In this document: in pieces, positions 24,231-35,406 of the stretch
How the letters are laid out: each line of letters starts with the position of its first letter
Position numbering within the stretch: the first letter of the stretch is position 1
DNA from: Glossina fuscipes
Taxonomy: Eukaryota; Arthropoda; Insecta; Diptera; Glossinidae
Length of the DNA stretch: 64,000 nucleotides
Direction: 5' to 3'
Assembly: GCF_014805625.2 (NCBI RefSeq)
Contig: NW_023998415.1
Location: 39,826,890-39,890,889, forward strand
The notes under the pieces: generated by a model
Databases searched by the model: none
What the model was told of the DNA's origin: nothing
What the model saw: the letters and a program-made list of their open reading frames with translations, nothing else
Position numbers and translations under genes: made by a program

Positions 24231-27200
24231 TATTTGACTAACTTACTTGAATATAACGATTGATTGTCAATAATTTGCGGCAGCGACGGAAGAAAGTGAA
24301 GATGTTAAGCTAAGCAATAGAGACGGTAGAATAAGTGATAAGTTAAACAGCAACACAAATATGCTGGAATTTGAAAAATACTCTATGCAGAATGCACACA
24401 TATCAATATATATAATAAGCTTTATACGATAAGCTTTATTTTGATACGATTTTGAGGTAAATTTTAATAAAAAATATTAAAGAGAACTTACGATTAACTC
24501 AATTCAATATTTGATTAAAATATGAAATGATATCGTGTTCTTATTGGCCTTGCATTCAAAAATGATGACTCATCAGGCTCTTTCTCTTATTCGATGTCAA
24601 TGATTTTCCAATTTACCTAAAAACCAAATGCATTTCCCCAATATGTGCTTATGGTTTTCAAACATGAAAATACAAAAGTTTCAATTTAAAATACATGCAA
24701 ACATTGCAACGTTGCCTTCGGTGTTGTGTCTAGTTGTGCTTACGATTATCTTTGGCAAGAACAAAACAAAACGCATTCTAATAAATCAAACCTTGACTAG
24801 ATACAACTAAATACGCAAACATTCTTGCTACACTACACTACCGCCAATTCTGCTTATGTTAATTTCATCATTTCATTTGCAATGCTCACAAAACGTTCAA
24901 CAGAATTCATTCATGTAATGGAAGTCTTTTCATTTGGCCCACGAAACTTTATGAGTCACTGCATTACTAAACTAAAGGGTGTTTGCCATCGAAAATATCT
25001 TATCATTATCCTCTTAGCTATGGTCACAAATTAATGGATTCTGCTTGTGTCACTCATTCACTTTAACAGCAATGTACAAGTTTTTAGAGGACATTGAATG
25101 GATTTTTGATCATCTTAATTATCTCTGAAGCAATCGCAGTTCTTTAGACGTCATGAATATCTGTACAATTAGTTTTGAATATTAGCAACTTATACTTTTA
25201 ACATAGAAATATGAAAAAAATATTTTATTCGAAAGCGAAATTTTCAACAAATACCTCTCAATGCTTTCTTAAATAAATTAATCAATTCATTAATTGATGA
25301 ACGATTTTTTTAAATTGTCTATTTTCTCGAAAACAAGTGCAACATCTAGATTTGTTAAAAAAATTTATGATATTTCCATGTGAACGACAGCAGCTACCAA
25401 CTATGACTATGACGTTCACAATCTGTCAGGCTACAAACTTTTCGAATGATTTTATTTCACACAAAAACCATTAAAAGCAACAAACCTCAAATGAACGATT
25501 ATTTGCAATTTTAATACATTTACGTCTTGCTCTTCCCGTTGACTTACCGCTTAAAGACGCAATAGTAACTGATGACCAGATTTGACTTAAGTCGTATACT
25601 TCATTGCTGCCTCGTAACACATACACTAACGTTATTTGTAAAATTACTATACAAAGGAATACAAACCAAAGAAGTGCGTTATAAAACTTTCTCCATAAGG
25701 AATATTGTTGGTTATATTATTATTATAGCGACGTCATTTATTGTTCAAGTTTTATCATTTGGGAAAAGCACTCCCTTTTCTTCCATTAACCATTTAACCT
25801 ATTAACTGCTAACTGCTTGTATATGATAGACGTTGAAAATGATGTTGCGTACATTCTAGAAAATACTGAACAAAATTATTTCGGTCAATCATTGAGCATT
25901 TTTCAATGCTTTATACCTTGTTTTATTTCTCTTTGGTATTTAGCTAAGATTGTTTCGACTTTGTTTGCCACGAGTGACATAGCATGTTTAAGCATGACCG
26001 CGAAAACATAAATGATGACCAGCATGTTGGACAACCAAAATTTATGATAAAACCAGATCATATCCAAGCATTATGTGTGCGTGTTCGGTAATGATCCGTT
26101 TAAAAAAAAAGAAAAGTAAAATAACTCTGAAAGCAAAGAGGACATAACGCAAGCTCGATACCTAATTAACATTTGTAACGAGCGATTTAAATGCGGTCCT
26201 CGTTCGGAATATAATTTTAATTAATTAAGTACTTGTTAGTTCTTTGGAAAAATTGTTATTCGAATGAGGAGAAAAACGTGACTAAATAGCTTTCAAACCT
26301 CACCTCACGACAGGGATAAAACGTTACCAACATAATAATGAAATTAATAAACGCCCATTTTTCTGTCATGTGCATAATAAAAATGAATAAATTACACTTA
26401 TCTTTTCTGGCATGTATCTTAATCGAAAATGTAAATCATTTTCAGCAAATTCATAGATGACTGCTTCGTTTCCCATTAAGTATATGATAAGTATGAGCAT
26501 AATATTCTTTAAAGTCATAATAATTCGTTCGTTCATCCACTGGCAAAAAAAAAAAAAAAGAAAAAATGATTCTATAGACAAGCAAGTTAAAGATAACTTT
26601 TCAAAATGAGAAATTTTACCCTGAAAGTATATTACTAAATATAAAATGAATTTAAGCCATCAATCAATAAATTCGTAGGATAATATGTATATATCGCCGC
26701 TATTTATGAATTCAAATTGAAATGAAATGAGTGAAAATTTCATATAATTTCAATCAATACAAGTTGAAAAGTTGAAGTTGGCATAATGTGTGCGCTACTT
26801 TCGTACTTTTTATAAATTAATTAGAAATTTAGAACTTCGTTTACGGTGTCACGCGGTGTCGCTACATCAACTATGACTTGTAAACTGATAGTCGGAATGT
26901 CATGAAATTTTCATGCATTTCCTTTGAAGATTGCTAGTCACTAAAAAATCATGTGTATTCATGCATCTATGTATGTCATCCTACAAATTTATTAAATGTA
27001 ATGTTAAGAAAATATGTATGATTGTAAATAGTTTTGCAATTTTAAATAATTTTACCATAATTTAAGATAATACGTATACTTATAACCAAAAATATAACAC
27101 ATAGCATACTCTTAACACTTAACGACTTATTTTATTACAAAAAAAAAAAACAACAAATAATAATAAAAAGCAAATTTAAGCTAACTAACAACAATAAAAA

Positions 27201-27420
27201 GAATTTAACATAGTGCAGGAATACATTTAAATTTTGGTTTTTCTTGTTCCCCCTCCCCACCTCTTTTATATATCTGCTTTTTAACGCGTAAATTATATCC
27301 AGTTTACCTTGAGTTCTGCAGTTTTACAGGCCGTAAAAAGACGTTAATTAAATTCAATTAGAGGTAACAAAGTAACAAAGAATAGTAACAATGGTAATAA
27401 TAAAGGAAAACTATCAACAT
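24231..27420. other. No gene recognised
   Basis: Frames of 60-77 codons at 24628-24810, 24825-25034, 25572-25805 and 25817-26011 (+) lack any recognisable domain. At about 26195-26245 a stretch reading TCGGAATATAATTTTAATTA and then TACTTGTTAG vaguely resembles a reversed family 1 end but is too diverged to call. A A15 run lies at about 26545-26559. Confidence 0.5.
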
Positions 27421-28015
27421 TATACCATTAAATACCCTACACTAATCTTCGCCCAATACAATTCTTCATTCGTTTTCATGATAAAATACCAAAAATACCA
27501 AATACCTGAACCCACGTAAAACGATACTTTCCATGAAAGCATTTTATGAGAATGGCTATTACTTGTAGCCACCTAAGCTTAATAACCTCTGTTCAACTAA
27601 GTTATGTAGATAATTGTATCATTGTTTGAATAATTACATCCATTTTTGACGGAAGTTTTAATAACTATCGCTTTAATTTGCGAATCAGACAAGAAACAAT
27701 GAAACTTGGGCTTAACGATATACTCTGCTTTTAGAGAAAACAAAAAAATCCACGCCTAAAAGTATACCATCATTGTCTAAATATTGCTCCGAAGGCCTTA
27801 ACAAATGCATTAGTGTTTATTTTTCAAGACAATGCGATAGGATTTTTTACCATTATATTTGATATTTGATATATTGTTAACCGAATCCTCTAGGCCGATG
27901 TCATGATCATTTAAAGGGAAAATAGTCAAACAATTTGGAGCAAAGTTTGCCTCTGCATAGAGAAATTGAAAGCGTAGTCGGATATTTTCAATTTAATTAG
28001 GCGGACGGACAATTG
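27421..28015 (+). repeat. Dispersed repeat family 2, probable copy
   Basis: Starts TACCATTAAATACCCTACAC followed by TTCGCC, matching the TATTAAATACTCTACACCAT/TTCGCC start at 18817-18842. Further in, ATACCAAAAATACCAAATAC resembles ATGCCAAAAATACTAAATAA at 18918-18937. The right part, ending near a GGCGGACGGACAATTGTT word, is uncertain. Confidence 0.45.
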
Positions 28016-28344
28016 TTAATAAAAAAAAAGTAAATCGAAATGCACTCGCACGTAATAAATGTCAGACTTATGTATAGATCTAATTAGTAATTTAAACTTT
28101 TATATGTATGCGTGACAATTTATTCATAGATGTAAACATAAGCGTATTCATGTAATTGTAATTCTGCACTCGTCTAATAGCTTATATGTGTACACGTTTA
28201 CAATACGTATATTATATATTATATAAATACATATGTGATACACACATAGAAACCACAGCTTCGCCCATCTCTTCATTATTATAATTGTTGTTACTATTAC
28301 TGTTTTCACAGATTGCGATAAAGAATATAAAATTTTATACAAAT

Positions 28345-28375
<31 letters not shown>

Positions 28376-28877
28376 TTCGTACCCATATACATGCGCACAC
28401 CCCGCAAAGGAGCACCCTCATATATATATGCCTATGTATATATATTCATTTGCCTATATATGCAGCATAGTCACTTATAAAATTAACTACACGTGCGTAA
28501 GTGTTTTTAATCTGGGTCACCAAATCCTTCTTTTTGTTTTGAAAGCTGTAAAGAACCGTAAGCATGATTTCATGTTCGCTTCGCTTTTTCATGTCTACCT
28601 GCCAACATTTGTTTGTGACTGCCTATGCATACATATATATGCATCTATATGAGCACATGCCTATGAGTGTATGTGCACGTTTTCTGCAACTAAAAACCTA
28701 TTTGTCTATTTATTATAGATTTACGTTACAAACGAATGATTTTCAATTAAAATTGTTATGCGGTATTTCTGAATAGCTACAGAGATAATTGTGTAAGTGT
28801 AAATTATACATAAATAAATAAAGAGTTGTGCGCGTGTTTCCTGACATTTTCAACATATTGAGAAGAAAATTAACTTA
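28016..28877. other. No gene recognised; CA array
   Basis: Short frames at 28148-28776 overlap a (CA)n array and A+T-rich surroundings and have no recognisable motif. Confidence 0.5.
28350..28375. repeat. (CA)n microsatellite
   Basis: About 13 uninterrupted CA units followed by related ACAT/CACAC words. Confidence 0.93.
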
Positions 28878-29050
28878 ACAAGTAAGAATAGTATATTTTG
28901 GTTGAAACGAATCTTGGATACCCATTATCTTTACTCTTACAAGAAGCCCGTTAACAAATCCGTTTTCAAATAAGTAATATATCGATCAATGATGCCCGAT
29001 ACAAAGCACTGCGAATTCGAATTTATTCAGTAAGAAAGTCTTGGGACAAC
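28878..29050 (+). repeat. Family 1 type terminus, partial copy
   Basis: AACAAGTAAGAATAGTATAT followed by GGTTGAAACGAATCTTGGATACCC repeats the layout of 33313-33362: the AACAAGTAAG end, a T-rich spacer, a small hairpin, then TNTTNNATACCC. The right boundary is not recognisable. Confidence 0.5.
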
Positions 29051-31606
29051 AGTTTAAAGTTTAATTCACGCAATTTCACCATTGCAACCATTTGCCTTTT
29101 TGCTCTAACTAAATGCGGTCAAGCTTAAGAAAATAGCTTCCCAAGCTATCAGGCAAAGTAGTAAAGGCACTTCATTATTCGATTATTGAAAATAATTTTC
29201 AAGATTTTTTTTGATGTTTTCTGATATAAGCAGTTCTCTTCGATGCCTATCACTACCATATTATATTGCTACGTCCATCATGGCTGACGTCCGTAGAATA
29301 TCGTTTCAAAATTAGTAAACACGAAAAAAATTGTTGTTTTCGTCAAAGAGCACTACTCATCGTGATGCTTTTGAAGCAAAAGCTAAGTTTGAACGAAAAA
29401 TTTTTCCTATCAACAACAATGTGTTATATAACCAAATCAAAACGCGGAGTTTGAATTTTTTTATTTTTTTTTTTTATTTTTTTTTTTTGAAGCAAAAGAA
29501 AATGTACAGATTTACTAAAACCACTGTAATTCATAAATCAATGACGGGAATATCTGAGAGATAGCATTTTGTAAAAATGGTATGTATATGGTTTTAGTCC
29601 TGAAAATGATTGGGACGATGTTGCATATGTTATATTAAGAGTCGTAAGCACCAATTAAAACGATATCATATCATGTATGTAAGATATTTTGGTACATTTA
29701 ATGTTAAGCTAGTCAGTCTATCCGACCAAATAGGGTAAGGAGAACAAAGAAAGGAAACTGGAACTTAGCGTATACCATCTTATGATAATCAATGGCAACA
29801 GATCAAGTCTGAAAATGGACGTACTATGTCGTTTACATACACGACGCATAAGTAGCCCGTTAGCGGCGACTACCAAGTTGATATTCGAGTGTTTGAATTT
29901 TAGTTCGATAGATCATACTTCGTGACATCTAGAGTAAACGCTGCGTCAGCAGCTTACCGACTGCACACACATTTGCACACAAGCTGTGGCTACTCCCTCC
30001 CTATTCCTTTCCGGCTTCGCACTTCCACTAAGTAATGGACTATATATATAAAAACTAAAACACTATAAAGGGAACGCTTCACAACAAATATTTTAATGAA
30101 AATCGTCTGAAGGCTATACAATATTCATACTTTTGTTGAAAAAAAAAATAGCATGAAACTGTATAAGTCAATCTAAACTTAAGAGAGGCGAATCCACGAT
30201 GACAACGACTATCGATTAGAACTGCATGAAATGAGTAAGTGAGAGAACAATAAAAGTCGACGGCTTCGTTTGTATTAGTGAGTACTTTAAAAAGCGCACT
30301 CTTTCAATTCAATCACACACACAAAGTCGCATAACCTTCCGAACTGCAAAACAAGGGAAGATAATTTAAAGGAGTAAAAATGTATACCTTCCAGAATTAT
30401 CAAAAGTTCGGTATACGTATTATATCTCTATTCCGAAACCGAATAAAAGTAGAACAACTTAAACTTAGCAACGGATATATCAAAAAATGGGTATGCCCAG
30501 GGAGTTTCAAAAAATAAAATACAAAAATCAAATATTCTCCTCTGCAGTTTTGCACCCTATTCCCACATCCATTGTCGTTGTCAGAATTTACGCGATATTA
30601 CGCAGCTTTCAGGTTTATTTTTCGCATATAAATGACTCTCGAGTACTCTTGCGTCTTACAGAAATGTTCACATTCTCATTGAACGTTCAGCACGCAATAT
30701 CCTAACAACTAATTCATTCTATGTAAATAGTATTGAGTGTTCCATAATCCATTATTCATTGAAATGTACTTTTTCGCCTTCAGGTTAAAGCTTTTCGTTG
30801 ACAATATAACTAACTACGCCAGTATTTGACCTAGTCTTTCACACATACACTCATCACACGTAGTCTTATTGAACTGTGGGCATGACCTCTTTTTTGGATT
30901 TTTTTTTTTTTTTTTTTTTTTTTTTGTTTCTAACTTTTGTATGCTTTCTTCTGCGCGTTTATTGCGTATAGACAAAAAAAAAAAAAAAAACCAAAAATTT
31001 AATTTCCAAAATGAAGTAAAATTTAAAATAATTGCATTGTCTTTTAAAAGAATTGAAATGTAAATTTAAATTACACACGACCGCACACACAGAAACACCA
31101 AAATATATACACAGTAATTACAGTGGACGGACAACGAAAGCGATCTTTTGACATTTTCATTTTTTTTTTTTTTTTTTTTTTTGTTACAATTAAACTGCAA
31201 GAGCAGAGTATCTGTATGTTATTTGTTTCTCGGCCCATCTATATTGTCAATGTATCGATAAAAATGTGGAATATGTAAGAAAACTATATCCGCCCTAAAG
31301 CGAAACTTGACTACCGACAATTTATGTAGACAATGGACAATGAATTTATTGGATGAATATCATCTACTCACATGTAATGCTGATGAGACATATCTCTTAG
31401 TCTTAGTCGACTTGAATATTTTTTAAATTATTTTCAACTATTTTAGCTTCAAAAAGTGTACACATTTTAATCTTCGATATCGGCGGTACTTAAAAAGTTT
31501 TCCATTCCCCATATTAATAAAAATGATTATATAATTCCTTAGAGAGGACAGATGAATTAAATTTATTTTGGCCTTTTTTAAGTATGAAATTTCATTCTAA
31601 TCCATG
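29051..31606. other. No gene recognised
   Basis: Contains T runs at about 29457-29490, 30897-30925 and 31160-31182. The frames crossing them are artefacts. A somewhat more G+C-balanced patch at about 29820-30010 gives no recognisable product, and no promoter signature could be defended. Confidence 0.5.
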
Positions 31607-31607
31607 A

Positions 31608-31664
<57 letters not shown>
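31607..31664. repeat. (TC)n microsatellite at gap edge
   Basis: About 28 TC units with one TT interruption, running straight into the N block. Confidence 0.97.
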
Positions 31665-31764
31665 NNNNNNNNNNNNNNNNNNNNNNNNNNNNNNNNNNNN
31701 NNNNNNNNNNNNNNNNNNNNNNNNNNNNNNNNNNNNNNNNNNNNNNNNNNNNNNNNNNNNNNNN
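31665..31764. other. Assembly gap, 100 N
   Basis: Exactly 100 N with TC repeats on both sides. This is a placeholder gap caused by the microsatellite, and its real length is unknown. Confidence 0.98.
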
Positions 31765-31777
31765 TCTCTCTCTCTCT
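31765..31777. repeat. (TC)n microsatellite, right flank of gap
   Basis: About six TC units resume after the gap, showing the gap lies inside the array. Confidence 0.95.
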
Positions 31778-31969
31778 TGTATTTGTTTATCGATATCGAC
31801 TAGCTTGATTTGCACAAATACAATAACAACATTAGCATACCTTCTACCTTTTATAATGACGCTGTATACACATATATTTATATATAAGTAAAAACAAAAA
31901 AAAAAAGAAAAATTTATATTTGCTTATGTGTTGTAAGTTTGAGTGTGCATTTATGGTGTACTTCTTTTA

Positions 31970-32030
31970 TTCGTTCATTCATTCATTCATTCATTCATTC
32001 ATTCATTCACTCATTCATTCATTCATTCAT
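31970..32030 (+). repeat. (TTCA)n tetranucleotide array
   Basis: About 15 TTCA units with one CTCA variant. Being a 4-bp unit, it is open in more than one frame and produces FIHS-type peptide repeats that are not genes. Confidence 0.95.
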
Positions 32031-32150
32031 ATGGATTTCAATAAAATTATATCACATTTACCGTATCAAGGCAAACTTACCGAGTTTGTGCACATTGTTT
32101 ATGTTTATTTTTCATAAAATTTGTTAAATAAAATGTACTTAAAAGAATAT

Positions 32151-32200
32151 TTATATATATATATATATACATATATATGTATATATATACTTATTATATA
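32151..32200. repeat. (TA)n-rich microsatellite
   Basis: TA runs broken by CATA and GTATA. Confidence 0.85.
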
Positions 32201-33212
32201 TGGCAGTAATCCTTAACATTGTGCATTTTGTCGGCATGGTAACGTTTTTATTATGTTTGTTTATTTCCTTCTATTTATTTATTTATGTATATTTCGTGTG
32301 CTCGTGTTGTTTCCTCTTCTTTTTTTCATTTTTATTTTTTTTTTTATTTTTTTTATTTTTGCCTGTGCGTCAACATACTGAGGTTTTATTTAGCTTTTAT
32401 AAGATTTTATAGTTCAGTTATTTGTGTATTAATTTTTATAGTCTTAATTGTTTATGCGTGTGCTTTTTTAAGCATATTATGTAGGGCAGATTATGTGCAG
32501 CATAACTCACAAGAACAAATTCTTCCAATTTAAATCATTCATTCTTCATCATCATTCATTCATTATGGATGCTATCTTATGCCAACAATGTTTGCTTAAG
32601 CAATGAGCTTCTCTTTCAAACCCTAACTACTATGAATTTTTCTTATCATCCTTATAAAGATGGTCTGATAGCCTGCAATGGATTTATTTTCTTGTTCGAC
32701 AAATAAGCACTAAATAGTTTATAAACTATATAAGATTGACATAACGTTCGTATTCTATTTAACGCTGTACAACTCTTGATGTGTCTATTAGTCCCTCTAT
32801 GTGGTTGCATGTTGCTTGTTATTGAAAAGTGATCTCAGATCAAAATATAATAATAAAAGTGAATGCAATACCTTCAAGACCACGCCAACAATAGTCTAAA
32901 GACGTTAGCTTACCTTCCATATTTTATATTAATCCCACAGTTGACTCGATTTGTTATTTTTGTATCTATTATCAAAGTCATCCGCAACTTTTGTCTGAAA
33001 ATGGTTCTCTGCTCTGCTTTCATGAATAGCGTGAATTTTTGAGATCGTGCAAAAAAATATATATATATTCTTTGAATTAGGAGGAGACTTTTTAAAAATA
33101 ACACACACATTCCTCCTCTTAACAATTCGAAAATGTTTATGCACGATAGACTGTATATAGTGTAAATAGTTTGTACTTTCATAACAAACATCATAAAAAA
33201 AAAAAAAAAAAA

Positions 33213-33280
33213 CAAGTAAGAAAATAATGTTCTGGGCTGTGGTCGAATATTTTACTTTTCCTCTTTATCTCTCCATCTTT
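33213..33280 (+). repeat. Family 1 type terminus, truncated copy
   Basis: AACAAGTAAGAAAATAATGT followed by CTGGGCTGTGGTCGAATATTTTAC repeats the start of the longer copy that begins only about 100 bp downstream. It breaks into an A run at 33282-33300. Confidence 0.6.
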
Positions 33281-33312
33281 TAAAAAAAAAAAAAAAAAAA
33301 CTCAAAAGAAAA

Positions 33313-34130
33313 CAAGTAGAACAAGTAAAAAAATTATATTCGGTCGTGGCCGAATGTTTTATACCCCTCACCGTAACCCTGAAAATAAAACAGAAAAAGA
33401 GCAAAATTTTCATACGGAAATTCTCACTCTTCTTATTTAGACGTGTGAGCATTGTTGCCGTATTCTTTGAAAAGCCATTGGGCCATTTTCAAATTCTTTG
33501 CAAGTTTCATTTTTGTGAACGGGAAAATGTTTACCATTGATGCTACACAGTCGGGCCGACGTGTAGATGAACAGACAAATAGACAAAACTCGCCAAGAAT
33601 TTATATAATTTATGGGGCTTTTGCACTTCGCTTCGGCGCGCTATAAAGATATTGAAAAAAATAATTAAATTTTTATATGCTATACTATAATGGCTAGAAG
33701 TGGTCAATTGTTGCCATTTTCGCAATAAATGCTACAGCATCACTCTCAGAATATACGTTCAAAACTTTTTGGAGATTTATCTGCTGGAGCCTACGGGCAA
33801 TGAGCAAAGAACAAATGTTTTAATCCTTTTGGTAATATAAGGAGGTTCTCCGTTTAGGTTGTATTATAGGCGTGTCCTTTGATAAGTTTGTTTCATACAA
33901 TGCAACACCAATCTCTGTGCAAGAACTTCCAATGAACTACACAGATATTATACACACAAGCAAACAGAAAAGCGGACCTTATCAAATTGGCTTAGATTTT
34001 GATTGTAATCAAAACTATATACATTTTATAGGGTTTCCAACGCTTTCTTCTCTACTTTGCAAAAGTTTTAACAAAATGTATATATCGCTTATCCGATTCA
34101 ATTCTCTATAATTCTCGGTGGGTGTCAACG
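33313..34130 (+). repeat. Dispersed repeat family 1, forward copy
   Basis: Begins AACAAGTAGAACAAGTAAAA, ATTATATTCGG, loop TCGTGG, CCGAATGTTTTATACCCC. It aligns along most of its length with 6751-7640: AGAGCAAAATTTTCAT, GACAAATAGACAAAAC, AAAGATATTGAAAAA, GGTCAATT, GGCAATGAGCAAAG, CTGTGCAAGAACTTCCAAT and AAAAGTTTTAACAAAATG occur in the same order in both. The 60-79 codon frames within it are therefore repeat sequence. Confidence 0.75.
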
Positions 34131-34269
34131 AACTTTTCCATTTTATTTTCTTGATACTATAAGAACACCCATAGAATACACGTAGAAAATTTTATCGCTG
34201 CATTTGTTATAATTTACAAGTAGTAGGAGATTTTAAAGATGGGGATGTTCCCACCTCTTCCCAGGTGTT

Positions 34270-34480
34270 GTTTTGCGCTTGCGACCTTTCAATACCACTT
34301 TGCGTGCAAGAAATGACAAAGTTGTTGCGATGTTTGTGGGAAAGGAATACTTATCATCCACATTGTACAAATCAGTAGGCGGTCAGCTGGACATGACCAA
34401 ATTGGTTTGAAATTTAATATTAAGACTTGTGGAAACTCCCTTTCCTTTGTTGTGGTATGCGAGGAATGACAATTCATTTA
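34270..34480 (+). repeat. Family 1 internal fragment
   Basis: TTTCAATACCACTTTGCGTG then CAAGAAATG matches TTTTCAATACCAACCTGCGTGCAAGAATTTCC at 7302-7331, so a piece of the family 1 interior recurs just downstream of the complete copy. It may be part of a longer variant or a separate insertion. Confidence 0.5.
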
Positions 34481-35224
34481 GTTCATCTAAACGAAAGTAC
34501 TTACCCGAAATCGATTACATTTCGAGAATAAAACTCCACGGGATAGTTAACTGATCAATAATCAATATATTATGTGATAGATTAGATTGGATTAGATTTC
34601 TCACACAGAGACGCATAAACGGTTGGACGAAGAGACCGGCTTATATTCTAATTAAAAATAAAGAAAAACAATTTACTTGAAATTTTTTCTTTGTCAATTT
34701 TTCTTTCCTTCGCAGATTATAGTAAAACCGAAAAGCAATAATAGATCCTTATATTCTGCAAACATTTACAAAGAGACATAAGTTATTTCGTTTGTTAAGA
34801 TTTCCAATGGAATATATTTTTATTGCGAACGTGAAGTCTCTGAATTGTGACATGAACGCACAAGAAAAGCGAACATAAAAATCTGTAGTAAATAATTTTT
34901 TTTTTAGCGAAACGTGCTTTCACGTCAAGCATTTTTTCAGACACATGAGGAGAACTCATTAAAATATAAAACTTAAAGCTAAAAATGTTCGGCTAAATAA
35001 CTAAAAAAAAAAAAAAAAAAACATCAGAAAAAGGAAAGGAAAGGGTATTTTGTTTTTTTTTCTTTTTTTTTTCTTTTTTTTTTTTTTGGGTCCCCATTCG
35101 TCATCATATACGCACCTTAATGAAGTTTTATTGCGATTTCTTTACCTTAAAAGTAAAGCCATAATAAACTATATTAAGCTGTCCGGTTAACCTAGTTAAG
35201 TATGTCATACGATTCCGAGTTAAG
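34481..35224. other. No gene recognised
   Basis: A18 run near 35003-35020 and an interrupted T tract near 35048-35087. No supported gene. Confidence 0.55.
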
Positions 35225-35406
35225 CGATCAGTATTTTATTATTATTATTATTATTATATATTTAGCCAGAGAATAAATTCTATGACTAAGCACTAGCATC
35301 TAAGACTTTCGGCTTTATTAAGAACTCTACCGCACTTGAGGTTTGAACCCACGACCATTGAGTTGCTAGTCGAGACTCTTGCCTACTCGGCCATAATCGA
35401 TCTGTA
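35225..35406 (-). mobile_element. Best-preserved tRNA-derived SINE, with probable target duplication
   Basis: On the minus strand from 35397 the element reads TGGCCGAGTAGGC (A box, 35381-35393), then about 30 bp later GGGTTCAAACCTC (B box, near 35340-35350), spaced as in a tRNA gene. The body includes AATAAAGCCGAAAGTCTTAG, TGCTAGTGCTTAG and GAATTTATTCTCTGGCTAAA. The tail is about eight TAA units (35236-35259 as ATT on the + strand). Flanks CGATCAGTA (35225-35233) and CGATCTGTA (35398-35406) differ at one of nine bases and may be the target duplication. The A box TGGCCGAGTNGG is the form found in Ser and Leu tRNAs, which suggests the origin of the head (inference). It is about 164 bp without the flanks. 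Confidence 0.88.

Larger units (their letters stand above)
31778..33212. other. No gene recognised; simple repeats
   Basis: Holds the TTCA and TA arrays listed separately, T runs near 32330-32360 and otherwise featureless A+T-rich DNA. Frames at 31920-32533 come from the arrays. Confidence 0.55.

Noticed and set aside
26195..26245. Possible reversed family 1 end
   Set aside because: Only a loose resemblance over about 40 bases; too diverged to call.
29820..30060. Balanced-composition patch followed by TATATATAAAAAC, considered as a promoter
   Set aside because: TATA-like words are everywhere in this A+T-rich DNA and no initiator or downstream gene could be shown.
31597..31891. Frames running through the N block with Leu-Ser or Glu-Arg repeats
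   Set aside because: Made of TC repeats and unknown bases.
31970..32030. Regular TTCA array considered as a CRISPR-like or coding repeat
   Set aside because: A simple 4-bp microsatellite with no spacers, in a eukaryotic genome.
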